The notes below the pieces were generated by a model that saw only the letters and a list, made by a program, of their open reading frames with translations, was not told where the DNA came from and searched no databases. The position numbers and the translations under genes are program-made. Shown here in pieces: positions 28,045 to 35,480 of a stretch of DNA of 62,088 nt (its first letter is position 1; every line of letters starts with the position of its first letter). Source of the DNA: Cryobacterium tepidiphilum (GTDB taxonomy: Bacteria > Actinomycetota > Actinomycetes > Actinomycetales > Microbacteriaceae); assembly GCF_003716325.1 (NCBI RefSeq), contig NZ_RDSR01000018.1, forward strand, positions 1 through 62,088, given 5' to 3'.

Positions 28045-28073
28045 TTGCTCCCCTATCGAATGTGTGTTCGAAT
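28045..28073 (+). promoter_or_regulatory. LexA-type SOS box over a leaderless promoter
   Basis: TCGAATGTGTGTTCGA (28056-28071) matches the actinobacterial SOS-box pattern TCGAAC-N4-GTTCGA with one change. It lies between TTGCTC (-35, 28045-28050) and TCGAAT (-10, 28068-28073, 17-base spacer) and overlaps the latter. Six bases separate the -10 from the ATG at 28080. LexA binding here would block transcription directly. Confidence 0.65.
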
Positions 28074-28079
28074 GGATGC

Positions 28080-29672
28080 ATGCGGTGGAGTGGGCAGGAG
28101 TTGCAGACCGAGCAGCCGAGTGCGCTGCCCGGCCTCGCGAGGTTGAACAACCTGGTGCGAAGCGTGCAGACGCCGGAATTCGCGGGAGTGACCTTCCACG
28201 AGATCCTCGCGAAGTCGGCGCTCAACCGCGTTCCCGGCCAAAGCGCCATGCCCTTCGGCTGGACCATCAACCCCTACCGAGGCTGCTCCCATGCCTGCGC
28301 CTATTGCCTCAGTCCCGAGACCCTTATCCTCCGTGCGGACGGAAGGCAGGTGCCGCTCTGGTCGGTCAAAGTCGGTGACGTGATCATGGGCACGCAAACG
28401 GAGGGTAGCTACCGGCGCTACGTCCCGACTCCGGTGCTCGCCTCGTGGGCAACCAAAAAGCGCGGGTATCGCATCACGCTCGCCGATGGCACCGAGATCG
28501 TCGCGAGCGGCGACCATCGTTTCCTGACCGAGCGGGGGTGGAAGTACGTGACGGGCGCGATGAGTGGTGCCGAGCAGCGTCCGTACCTCACCACGAACAA
28601 CGAGCTCATGGGGTTCGGCCTGAACGGCGTTCCGGAGACGAGCATCGAAGGCGCCGCAGTGAAGTCCGACGCAAGGCTGCAGATCGTCTCGATCGAAGAC
28701 CTCGGCACGGCGATGGACATGATCGATATCACGACGAGCACGGGCGACTTCATCGCGAACGGGGTCGTGAGCCACAACTGCTTTGCTCGGCCCACGCACA
28801 CCTACCTCGACCTTGACGCGGGCAAGGACTTCGACAACGAGATCATCGTGAAGGTGAACGTGGCCGAGGTTCTGCGAAAGGAGCTGGCCAAACCGAGCTG
28901 GGGCAGGCATCCGGTGGCCCTCGGCACCAACACCGACCCCTACCAGCGCGCCGAGGGCCGGTACCGGCTGATGCCCGGAATCATCGCCGCGCTCGCCGAC
29001 AACGGCACGCCGTTCAGCATCCTCACCAAGGGCACGCTGTTGCGCCGCGACCTCAACCTGCTCGCCGAGGCGAGCGAGCACGTGCCGGTGGACCTCGCCA
29101 TGTCCATCGCGATCTACGACGACGAGCTGCAGCAGGCGGTCGAACCGGGCACGCCCAGCACGAAGGCGCGCCTGGCGACCGTGACCGCGGTGCGCGAGCA
29201 CGGGCTCGACTGCTCGGTCTTCCTGATGCCGATCCTGCCGTTCTTGACGGATACGACGACGCACCTCGACGAGGCGCTGCGGCAGGCGAAGGCGGCCGGG
29301 GCGACATCCGTTCTGTACACCGCGCTGCACCTGAAGCCCGGCGTCAAGGACTGGTACCTGCAGTGGCTCGCGCGCGACCACCCCGAGCTGCTGCCACGGT
29401 ATCGGCAACTGTACGCCAAGGGCGCCTACGCGCCGAAGGAGTACCGCACCTGGCTCGCGGCACGCATCAAGCCGCTCATCCGCAGGCACGGCCTGGAACG
29501 CGGGCGCGAAGACCCGGCCACCGGGGGAGTGCGATCCAGTGCGCTGGGCCGACGGCGGGGGACTCGGGTTGTCACCGCCGACGCCGCTGCGGCACCGGGC
29601 GCGGGCCAGTCGGGCAGTCGGTCCCTCATCGCCGAGGAACTTCCGCCCGAGCTCGCCCCGACCTTGTTCTAG
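28080..29672 (+). CDS. Rv2578c-family radical SAM protein interrupted by an intein
   Basis: The 530-residue precursor holds a 158-residue mini-intein. After splicing, a 372-residue radical SAM protein related to SplB/COG1533 (DNA repair photolyase-like) remains. The N terminus is followed by NPYRGCSHACAYC, with cluster cysteines 69 and 73. The third ligand in the spliced product is the Cys after the intein (CFARPTHTYLDL). Later motifs include LGTNTDPYQRAEGRYRLMPGI and SILTKGTLLRRD. A low-complexity tail ends the protein. The ATG at 28080 is supported by the promoter six bases upstream; a longer open frame exists but is not conserved-looking. The stop overlaps that of the convergent DUF2795 gene (CTAG). 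The substrate is unknown. Confidence 0.88.
   Translation: MRWSGQELQTEQPSALPGLARLNNLVRSVQTPEFAGVTFHEILAKSALNRVPGQSAMPFGWTINPYRGCSHACAYCLSPETLILRADGRQVPLWSVKVGDVIMGTQTEGSYRRYVPTPVLASWATKKRGYRITLADGTEIVASGDHRFLTERGWKYVTGAMSGAEQRPYLTTNNELMGFGLNGVPETSIEGAAVKSDARLQIVSIEDLGTAMDMIDITTSTGDFIANGVVSHNCFARPTHTYLDLDAGKDFDNEIIVKVNVAEVLRKELAKPSWGRHPVALGTNTDPYQRAEGRYRLMPGIIAALADNGTPFSILTKGTLLRRDLNLLAEASEHVPVDLAMSIAIYDDELQQAVEPGTPSTKARLATVTAVREHGLDCSVFLMPILPFLTDTTTHLDEALRQAKAAGATSVLYTALHLKPGVKDWYLQWLARDHPELLPRYRQLYAKGAYAPKEYRTWLAARIKPLIRRHGLERGREDPATGGVRSSALGRRRGTRVVTADAAAAPGAGQSGSRSLIAEELPPELAPTLF
28305..28778 (+). other. Mini-intein (158 aa) in the radical SAM gene
   Basis: The intein starts at Cys1 (CLSPETLILRADGRQVPL, block A), has a block-B variant VASGDHRFLTERGW (Ser in place of the usual Thr of TxxH), a block F FIANGVV, and ends SHN before Cys+1. 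There is no LAGLIDADG or HNH endonuclease, so it cannot home by itself. All residues needed for class 1 splicing (Cys1, block-B His, penultimate His, terminal Asn, Cys+1) are present. Confidence 0.88.
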
Positions 29673-29875
29673 CTCGCGACCGCCAGGTCATTCTCCAATG
29701 CGTAATAGACGTCCCATGTTCCGTTGAACGACCGGTTGGGCAGGGTCTGCAACAGTGCCGCGCTCTCGCCGTCGAGGCCGCCACGCCGAGCCAAACGCAC
29801 CAGATCGTCGCGCGTGGCCGGATAATCGATGTCGTTCAGCAACTGCGCCAGTGGCGCGAGTCCGGTCTGGATCAT
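29669..29875 (-). CDS. DUF2795 domain protein
   Basis: This small protein (68 residues) starts MIQTGLAPLAQLLNDIDYPATRDDLVRLARRGG and ends LQTLPNRSFNGTWDVYYAL, the helical DUF2795 pattern common in actinobacteria. No function is established. ATG at 29875 follows AAAGG with 7 bases spacing; an in-frame ATG at 29902 lacks this. A promoter-like pair lies upstream. It converges on the radical SAM gene with the two stop codons overlapping. Confidence 0.75.
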   Translation of the reverse strand: MIQTGLAPLAQLLNDIDYPATRDDLVRLARRGGLDGESAALLQTLPNRSFNGTWDVYYALENDLAVAS

Positions 29876-29925
29876 GAGTATGCCTTTCCGAGTCCACCCC
29901 ATGCGGCGGGGTGCAGTTGGTTAAG

Positions 29926-29954
29926 AACGTAGACGGGCCCCGACCTGCCAACAA
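29926..29954 (-). promoter_or_regulatory. Promoter of the DUF2795 gene
   Basis: Minus strand: -35 TTGTTG (29954-29949), 17-base spacer, -10 TACGTT (29931-29926). The predicted start near 29919 leaves a leader of about 45 bases. Confidence 0.5.
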
Positions 29955-30000
29955 GGCCTTGACTCCCTGCGTGACGGTGCATGACGCCCCCGCCGCTCGG

Positions 30001-30006
30001 TAAACT
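30001..30006 (+). promoter_or_regulatory. -10 element of leaderless tdk promoter
   Basis: TAAACT is followed by six bases and the GTG start at 30013. Confidence 0.55.
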
Positions 30007-30012
30007 CCTCTG

Positions 30013-30651
30013 GTGGCGAAACTCTATTTCCGGTACGGGGCCATGAACAGCGGCAAGAGCACCGCGATGCTGCAGGCCGCGTACAACTACGAGGAGCGCG
30101 GCCATCAGGTCCTCCTCGCCAAGCCGTCCATCGACACCCGGGGCGACATGGGCATCCTGTCGCGCCTGGGTGTCACGCGCGCGGTCGACTACCTGCTGGC
30201 CCCCGAAACGGATGCCTTCGCCGCCTTCGAGCAGCACCGCCGGGAAACGCGGGCCACGACCGGCCGCGACGTGAGCGCGCTGCTCGTCGACGAGGCGCAG
30301 TTCCTCACCGAGGTGCAGGTCGACGACCTGCTGCGCATCGCCATCCTCGAGAACGTGCCGGTGCTGGCCTACGGCATCCGCACCGACTTCCAGACCGTGG
30401 CCTTCCCGGGCAGCCGGCGCCTACTCGAGGTCGCGCACAGCCTCGAGGAGCTCAAGACGATCTGCCGGTGCGGCAGAAAGGCCGTCTTCAACGGCCGCAC
30501 CATCGACGGCGCCTTCGTCTTCGACGGTGACCAGGTGGCCATCGACGGCGCCGACGTCACCTACGAGTCGCTGTGCGGCGCCTGCTACCTCGAGGAGAGC
30601 GGCGGGGTGCTGAACAAGCACGCCCGGGCGACCTCTGGCCTTCCCGCCTGA
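30013..30651 (+). CDS. tdk: Thymidine kinase
   Basis: Tdk phosphorylates thymidine with ATP in nucleoside salvage. The 212-residue protein is the type II family: P-loop GAMNSGKST at 9-17, LLVDEAQFLTEVQVDDL with the catalytic Glu, the lasso-region YGIRTDFQ, and a zinc site made of CRCGRKA and LCGACYLEE. The GTG start is leaderless. It stands alone between a divergent DUF2795 gene and the two-component system. Confidence 0.94.
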   Translation: MAKLYFRYGAMNSGKSTAMLQAAYNYEERGHQVLLAKPSIDTRGDMGILSRLGVTRAVDYLLAPETDAFAAFEQHRRETRATTGRDVSALLVDEAQFLTEVQVDDLLRIAILENVPVLAYGIRTDFQTVAFPGSRRLLEVAHSLEELKTICRCGRKAVFNGRTIDGAFVFDGDQVAIDGADVTYESLCGACYLEESGGVLNKHARATSGLPA

Positions 30652-30688
30652 CGCGCGCACGTAACACGCCGGCGGTGATGTCGGACCA

Positions 30689-30709
30689 CAGGCTTAGAGT
30701 GGAAGCCTG
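30689..30709 (+). promoter_or_regulatory. Operator-like palindrome over the response-regulator promoter
   Basis: CAGGCTT (30689-30695) and AAGCCTG (30703-30709) are exact inverted copies separated by seven bases, and they cover the -10 element TAGAGT (30695-30700). This is a candidate site for self-regulation of the two-component operon. Confidence 0.4.
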
Positions 30710-30747
30710 GGGCCGCTGCCCCGGGAGTTGCACGGAAGGGCTGATTG

Positions 30748-31398
30748 GTGGGTTACCGCGTCGCGCTCATCGACGACCATGAGATCGTCGCGCGCGGATT
30801 CGCCGCATTGTTCTCCAGCAGTCCCGACATCGAGGTCGCGGCATCCGTTGCCACCGTCGCCGAACTGATCGACTCGTCGGCCGGGCGTGAACCGGTCGAC
30901 CTCGCGATCCTCGACCTCCGCCTCTCCGACGGTTCCACGGTGTACGACAACGTCGAACGGCTGCGGGCAGCGGAGATCGAGGTGCTGGCGTTCACCGCCG
31001 GCGACGACGCGAACGCGATGCGTGCCGCGGCCCGCTGCGGCGTTCTCGGCGTCGTGTGCAAGTCCGAACCGGCTGCCGTGCTGATCGAAGCCGTGACGCA
31101 CGCCGCGGCCGGCGAGCCGGTGGCATCCACCCAGTGGGCCGCGGCACTCGACGGCGACCCCGAAATCGCCGACGCCGGCCTCAGCCCCCGGGAGCGCCAG
31201 GTGCTCTCGCTGTACGCCTCGGGCGCGCAGGCACCACTCGTGGCGGAGGAAACCGGCCTGTCGGAGTCGACGGTCGTGGACTACATCCGCCGGGTCCGGT
31301 CGAAGTACGGGCGGGTGGGTCGCGAGGCCAACACCAAGGTCGACCTCTACAAGCGGGCGTTGGAAGACGGAATCCTGCCGGTGCCCGGCCAGCCGTGA
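30748..31398 (+). CDS. NarL/LuxR-type response regulator
   Basis: This 216-residue regulator has an N-terminal receiver domain: acidic pocket Asp9/Asp10, phospho-acceptor Asp56 in LAILDLRL, Thr83 and Lys105. Its C-terminal LuxR-type HTH is LSPRERQVLSLYASGAQAPLVAEETGLSESTVVDYIRRVRSKY-like. GTG at 30748 follows GAAGGG at 7 bases; a TTG one codon earlier is less likely. The stop overlaps the histidine kinase start (GTGA), so the pair is translationally coupled. The target genes are unknown; the neighbouring pilus locus is the obvious candidate. Confidence 0.88.
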   Translation: MGYRVALIDDHEIVARGFAALFSSSPDIEVAASVATVAELIDSSAGREPVDLAILDLRLSDGSTVYDNVERLRAAEIEVLAFTAGDDANAMRAAARCGVLGVVCKSEPAAVLIEAVTHAAAGEPVASTQWAAALDGDPEIADAGLSPRERQVLSLYASGAQAPLVAEETGLSESTVVDYIRRVRSKYGRVGREANTKVDLYKRALEDGILPVPGQP

Positions 31399-33641
31399 GC
31401 GCGGCTGCCCGAGCCGTGCCGGCCAGCACCGGCCGCATCGACCGGGATCGCGACAACGAGGTGGACCGGCTCACCCGACTCATCTACCTCGTGCTCGGGG
31501 TCAGCGCAGTGTTCTTCGGCGCGCTCTCCCTGCGGCCGCTCCTCGAGCAGGCACCCGGGGCCGACTTCCCCCTGGTCGCCGCGTGCTGGCTCCTTGCGTT
31601 CGGGGTGCCGGTCGCGATGGGCGCGCTGTCGCTGTGGGCACCGCTGCGGGTCCTCCGCCTGCTCGCGGTCATCGAAGGCGTCGTCTTCGTGCTCGCGATC
31701 GCCGAGTGGCTGCTGTTCCGCGACGGCCGGCTGCCAGAGGGAAACGACATCCCGTGGGTGATCACCTTCACCGCCATCCCCGCCGTGTGCGTCGCCACGG
31801 TAGCGCGGGCACGCGTGGCGTGGGGGTACGTCATCCTCGTCTCCGGCCTCAGCGGATGGGTGCGGGCGTGGAGTTCGTCCGGCGTGGAGGTCCGCCTGAT
31901 CGGCGCCAAGGATTCCCTCTACACGCTGCTTCTGATCAGCGTCTTCGTCGGGCTCACCATCGCGGTGCGACGCATCGCGACCCGCGTGGCCGCTGCCGCC
32001 GAAGCCGACCGCGCGGCCTATTCCGAGAGCGCGGCCCGCATCTCGCAAAAGCATGAGCGGTTGACGGTTGACGCCCTCGTGCACGACAGCGTGCTCTCGG
32101 TGCTGCTCATGGCGGGCCGCGGCAGCGTCGACATCGCACACCTGTCGGCGTACGCCCGCCAGACGCTGGGGAGGATCACCGGGCTGAACGCGCCCCCGCC
32201 GGCCAACCTGGTGCCCGCTTCGGTGCTGGGCGATCGCCTCCGCACCCTCACCGCCGAACTCGCGCCCGGCACGGCCTTCGCCTCGAACCTCGGCGCCCGG
32301 CCGGTTCCCGCCCTCGTCGTCGACGCCCTCGTGCTCGCGGCGGGGGAGGCGCTCCGCAACTCCCTGCGTCACGCCGGGCTGGCGTCCTCGGCGCCGGCTC
32401 GTCCGGTCTCCCGCTCCGTCGACGTGCACGACGACCACGGCACCGTGGTGGTTCGGGTGCGTGACGACGGCATCGGGTTCGACGCAGCGGATGTCCCGGC
32501 CGACCGCCTCGGAATCGCCCGAAGCATCGTCGCCCGCATGTCGGCCTTCGTGGGCGGCAGCGCGCGCGTCTTCTCGCGCCCGGGAGCCGGCACCGAGGTC
32601 ACACTTGCCTGGACGCCGGATCGCCCGGCCGCCGGGGGCGATGCGCCGGCCTCGTTCAGCGCCATGTTCTCCATGCTGGCTCCCGTGGTGCGCGTCATCA
32701 TCGTGCTGTTTGTCGTCGTGCACGGGGTCCTCGCCTTCACCGGGCCCGGCGCGGCCTCCTGGTTCCCGCTCGAGTTGCTCGCGTTCCTCGCGGTGAGCGC
32801 GGCGGCGGTGCTCTGCACCAGGGCGGCGGTCAACCCGCTACCGGCTGCGCAGACCCTGGGTACCGTGGCGCTGCTCGCGGCGGCGGAAATCCTGATGTTC
32901 TTCGAGGTGACGCCCCAAGACACCGCCGCGTTCGCGCACTGGCACCTCGGAGCGATCACCCTCGTGCTCCTCGTCCTGGCCATGCGCGGTCGCAATCGCA
33001 TCGCCTGGTCGTGCTACGGCGGGCTCTTCGCCGCCACCGTGGCCTGGGCGGTGGTGAACGGGCTTCCCGCTGCCGGCGGCGTCGGTCTCGTCATCCGGCA
33101 CGCGGGCACGCTGCTGGCCGGAACGCTCTGGGTCTTCGCCGCACGCCGGTCGATGGCCACCCTCACCGAACTCAACCGCCAGCGCACGGTGCGAGACGCC
33201 GCGGAGCTCGCCGAGACCACGGCCATCCAGGAGCGCCACGCGCAGTTGGCCCGGTTGAGCACGCTCGCCCGGCCGATGCTCGAGCGGCTGGCCGACGCGC
33301 ATCCGTTGAGCGCTGATGACCAGGCCGAGTGCCTGCAGGTGGAAGCCACCCTGCGGGACGCCATCCGGGCCCGCTCCCTGTTCGTCGAGCCGGTCATCTC
33401 CGCTGCGAAGGCGGCCAGAGCCCGCGGCGTGGACGTGACCCTGCTCGATGACAGCGCGGATCGGCCGCCCGGCGATATGGCGCCGGTCACCGCCGCCGTG
33501 GCAGGTGAGCTTGATGCCGCCGCATCCGGCCGGGTCACCGCGCGCGTGCTTCCGGCGGGGCGCGACGCGCTCGCCACGATCGTGGTCGACTCCGACCGGC
33601 ACCGCATCGTCACGGTGACGGCAGACGGAATGCTGGGCTGA
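31395..33641 (+). CDS. Membrane histidine kinase with two TM-kinase-like modules
   Basis: The first half of the 748-residue protein has about five membrane helices, a HisKA_3-like helix with VHDSVLSVLLMA (His about 229) and a HATPase domain. The HATPase shows an N-box GEALRNSLRHAG near 319, DDGIGF, and a closing GAGTEVTLAW. A second block of five or six helices follows (about 430-585), then another helical phospho-acceptor-like region (TAIQERHAQLARLSTLARPMLERL) and a degenerate ATPase-like end (VDVTLLDDSADRP...IVVDSDRHRIVTV) that lacks the N and G boxes. This double layout is unusual for the NarX/DesK type. It is coupled to the response regulator by a GTGA overlap. Confidence 0.8.
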   Translation: MSAAARAVPASTGRIDRDRDNEVDRLTRLIYLVLGVSAVFFGALSLRPLLEQAPGADFPLVAACWLLAFGVPVAMGALSLWAPLRVLRLLAVIEGVVFVLAIAEWLLFRDGRLPEGNDIPWVITFTAIPAVCVATVARARVAWGYVILVSGLSGWVRAWSSSGVEVRLIGAKDSLYTLLLISVFVGLTIAVRRIATRVAAAAEADRAAYSESAARISQKHERLTVDALVHDSVLSVLLMAGRGSVDIAHLSAYARQTLGRITGLNAPPPANLVPASVLGDRLRTLTAELAPGTAFASNLGARPVPALVVDALVLAAGEALRNSLRHAGLASSAPARPVSRSVDVHDDHGTVVVRVRDDGIGFDAADVPADRLGIARSIVARMSAFVGGSARVFSRPGAGTEVTLAWTPDRPAAGGDAPASFSAMFSMLAPVVRVIIVLFVVVHGVLAFTGPGAASWFPLELLAFLAVSAAAVLCTRAAVNPLPAAQTLGTVALLAAAEILMFFEVTPQDTAAFAHWHLGAITLVLLVLAMRGRNRIAWSCYGGLFAATVAWAVVNGLPAAGGVGLVIRHAGTLLAGTLWVFAARRSMATLTELNRQRTVRDAAELAETTAIQERHAQLARLSTLARPMLERLADAHPLSADDQAECLQVEATLRDAIRARSLFVEPVISAAKAARARGVDVTLLDDSADRPPGDMAPVTAAVAGELDAAASGRVTARVLPAGRDALATIVVDSDRHRIVTVTADGMLG

Positions 33642-33649
33642 CCCACTCA

Positions 33650-33694
33650 CCCCCTGATTGCGGGGCTGCCCCAATGCTGGGGCCACGCTAGCAT
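33650..33694 (+). promoter_or_regulatory. pilB promoter with tandem C4/G4 inverted repeats
   Basis: CCCC-TGATTGC-GGGG (33651-33665) is followed by GCCCC-AATGCT-GGGGC (33668-33683). A -10 element, TAGCAT, lies at 33689-33694. The second repeat occupies the -35 area. This resembles the CCCCC-N5-GGGGG sites near the other c-di-GMP and pilin promoters. Confidence 0.45.
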
Positions 33695-33783
33695 TGGCCA
33701 GTACGACTCGGTTGAACGGGGCATCCGTTGGTTCATCGCACCGCTGCTGAGCTCGCGCATCTGTTCCAGTCGTGGAGGTTCGT

Positions 33784-35454
33784 GTGGCATCCCTGACGGA
33801 GATCCTGATCCTGCACGGCCTGCTTCCCATCGAAGTGCTCGACACCCTCATGGCCGGCGACCCGGCCGATGAAGCGCCCGTGCGCGACCTGGTGGCGAAA
33901 GGGCTCATCAGCGAGCTGCAGTTCGCGAAGGCCCGCGCCCAGCAGGCGAACCTGCCGTTCGTCGAGCTGCTGGACTACCCCGTCGACTCGCTCGCCGTCT
34001 CGCTCGTCTCTCCCGCGATCTGTCGCAGGCACGAGGTGCTGCCCATCGCGATCAACGATGGCCACCTGGTTCTCGCCATGGTCGACCCGGGCAACGTGTT
34101 CGCACTCGACGACGTGCGCGAGGCGTCGCGGATGCCGGTCGCCCCGGTCGTTGCGGAGCGTTCCGACCTGCTCGCGGCGATCACCCGCCACCACCGCGCC
34201 GACGACGAGCTCAACAACCTCACCAGCACCCTCGAAGAGGAGAGCGCACCGTCGGAGCAGACCGACTTCGGGGTGTCGGAGCCGGGCGACGACGACGCCC
34301 CGATCGTGCGCTTCGTGAACCTGCTGGTGAGCCAGGCCATCCAGGACCAGGCCTCCGACATCCACATCGAACCCGGCGAGCACAGCCTCCGCGTGCGGTA
34401 CCGCATCGACGGCGTGCTGCATGAGATGCCGAGCGCCCCCAAGAGCATCCAAGCCGGCGTCATCTCACGCCTGAAGATCATGAGCGACGTCGACATCGCC
34501 GAGCGCCGCAGGCCGCAGGACGGCCGCATGTCGGTCAGCCACGGCGGCCGCAAGATCGACCTCCGCGTGGCGACCCTGCCCACCGTTTGGGGCGAGAAGG
34601 TCGTCATGCGCATCCTCGACAACTCGAGTTCCAGCATGCAGCTGAGCGAACTGAACCTGCTCGAGGGCAACTTCGCCGCCTACAAGAAGGCGTACACGAA
34701 GCCGTACGGCATGATCCTCGTCACCGGCCCCACCGGGTCGGGCAAGTCCACCACCCTGTACACGACGCTCAACTCGGTAGCGCGACCGGAGATCAACGTC
34801 ATCACCGTCGAAGACCCGGTGGAGTACCGGATGGCCGGCATCAACCAGGTGCAGGTGAACCCCAAGGCGGGCCTCACGTTCGCCAGCGCGCTGCGCTCCA
34901 TCCTCCGCTCCGACCCCGACGTGGTGCTCCTGGGCGAGATCCGCGACCACGAGACGGCCCAGATCGCCGTGGAGGCCGCCCTGACCGGGCACCTCGTGCT
35001 GTCGACCCTGCACACCAACGACGCCCCCAGCGCCGTGACCCGACTCACCGAGATGGGCATCGAACCCTTCCTGGTCGGGTCCGCCCTCGACTGCGTCATG
35101 GCCCAGCGCCTCGCGCGCCGGCTGTGCGACCGATGCAAGACAGCGGATGACCGTGCCCCTGAAGACCTGCTTCGCTTGCGTTTCGCGAGCCCCGGCGAGG
35201 GCGACATCCCCACGATCTACCGACCCGTCGGCTGCATGAGCTGCTCGAACACCGGTTACCGCGGCCGCATCGCCGTGCACGAGGTCATGACCATGTCTGA
35301 GGAGATCGAACGCCTCACCGTCGCCCGCGCGTCGAGCGCCGAGATCGGTGAAGCCGCCCGCAGGCAGGGGATGCAGACGCTGCGCGAGGACGGCTGGGCG
35401 AAGGTGCGGCTGGGTCTGACGTCGATCGAGGAGATTCTGCGAGTGGTCGCATAG
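33784..35454 (+). CDS. pilB: Type IV pilus assembly ATPase PilB
   Basis: PilB powers pilus extension at the inner face of the membrane. The 556-residue protein has an N-terminal MshEN/T2SSE_N domain (about 1-150), the type of domain that binds c-di-GMP in MshE, which fits the three c-di-GMP genes upstream. The ATPase part has Walker A GPTGSGKSTT near 315, Asp-box and Walker B (SDPDVVLLGEIRDHETAQIAVEAALTGHLVLSTLHTND), and a C-terminal tetra-Cys zinc site (CDRCK...CMSC). GTG at 33784 follows GGAGG (33774-33778) with 5 bases spacing. It heads the pilus locus. Confidence 0.93.
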   Translation: MASLTEILILHGLLPIEVLDTLMAGDPADEAPVRDLVAKGLISELQFAKARAQQANLPFVELLDYPVDSLAVSLVSPAICRRHEVLPIAINDGHLVLAMVDPGNVFALDDVREASRMPVAPVVAERSDLLAAITRHHRADDELNNLTSTLEEESAPSEQTDFGVSEPGDDDAPIVRFVNLLVSQAIQDQASDIHIEPGEHSLRVRYRIDGVLHEMPSAPKSIQAGVISRLKIMSDVDIAERRRPQDGRMSVSHGGRKIDLRVATLPTVWGEKVVMRILDNSSSSMQLSELNLLEGNFAAYKKAYTKPYGMILVTGPTGSGKSTTLYTTLNSVARPEINVITVEDPVEYRMAGINQVQVNPKAGLTFASALRSILRSDPDVVLLGEIRDHETAQIAVEAALTGHLVLSTLHTNDAPSAVTRLTEMGIEPFLVGSALDCVMAQRLARRLCDRCKTADDRAPEDLLRLRFASPGEGDIPTIYRPVGCMSCSNTGYRGRIAVHEVMTMSEEIERLTVARASSAEIGEAARRQGMQTLREDGWAKVRLGLTSIEEILRVVA

Positions 35455-35480
35455 TGGGGTACAGCGAAGGGGGAGGCTCC

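Noticed and set aside
28305..28778. Homing endonuclease or mobile intein
   Set aside because: The intein has only about 158 residues, with splicing blocks but no LAGLIDADG or HNH motif.
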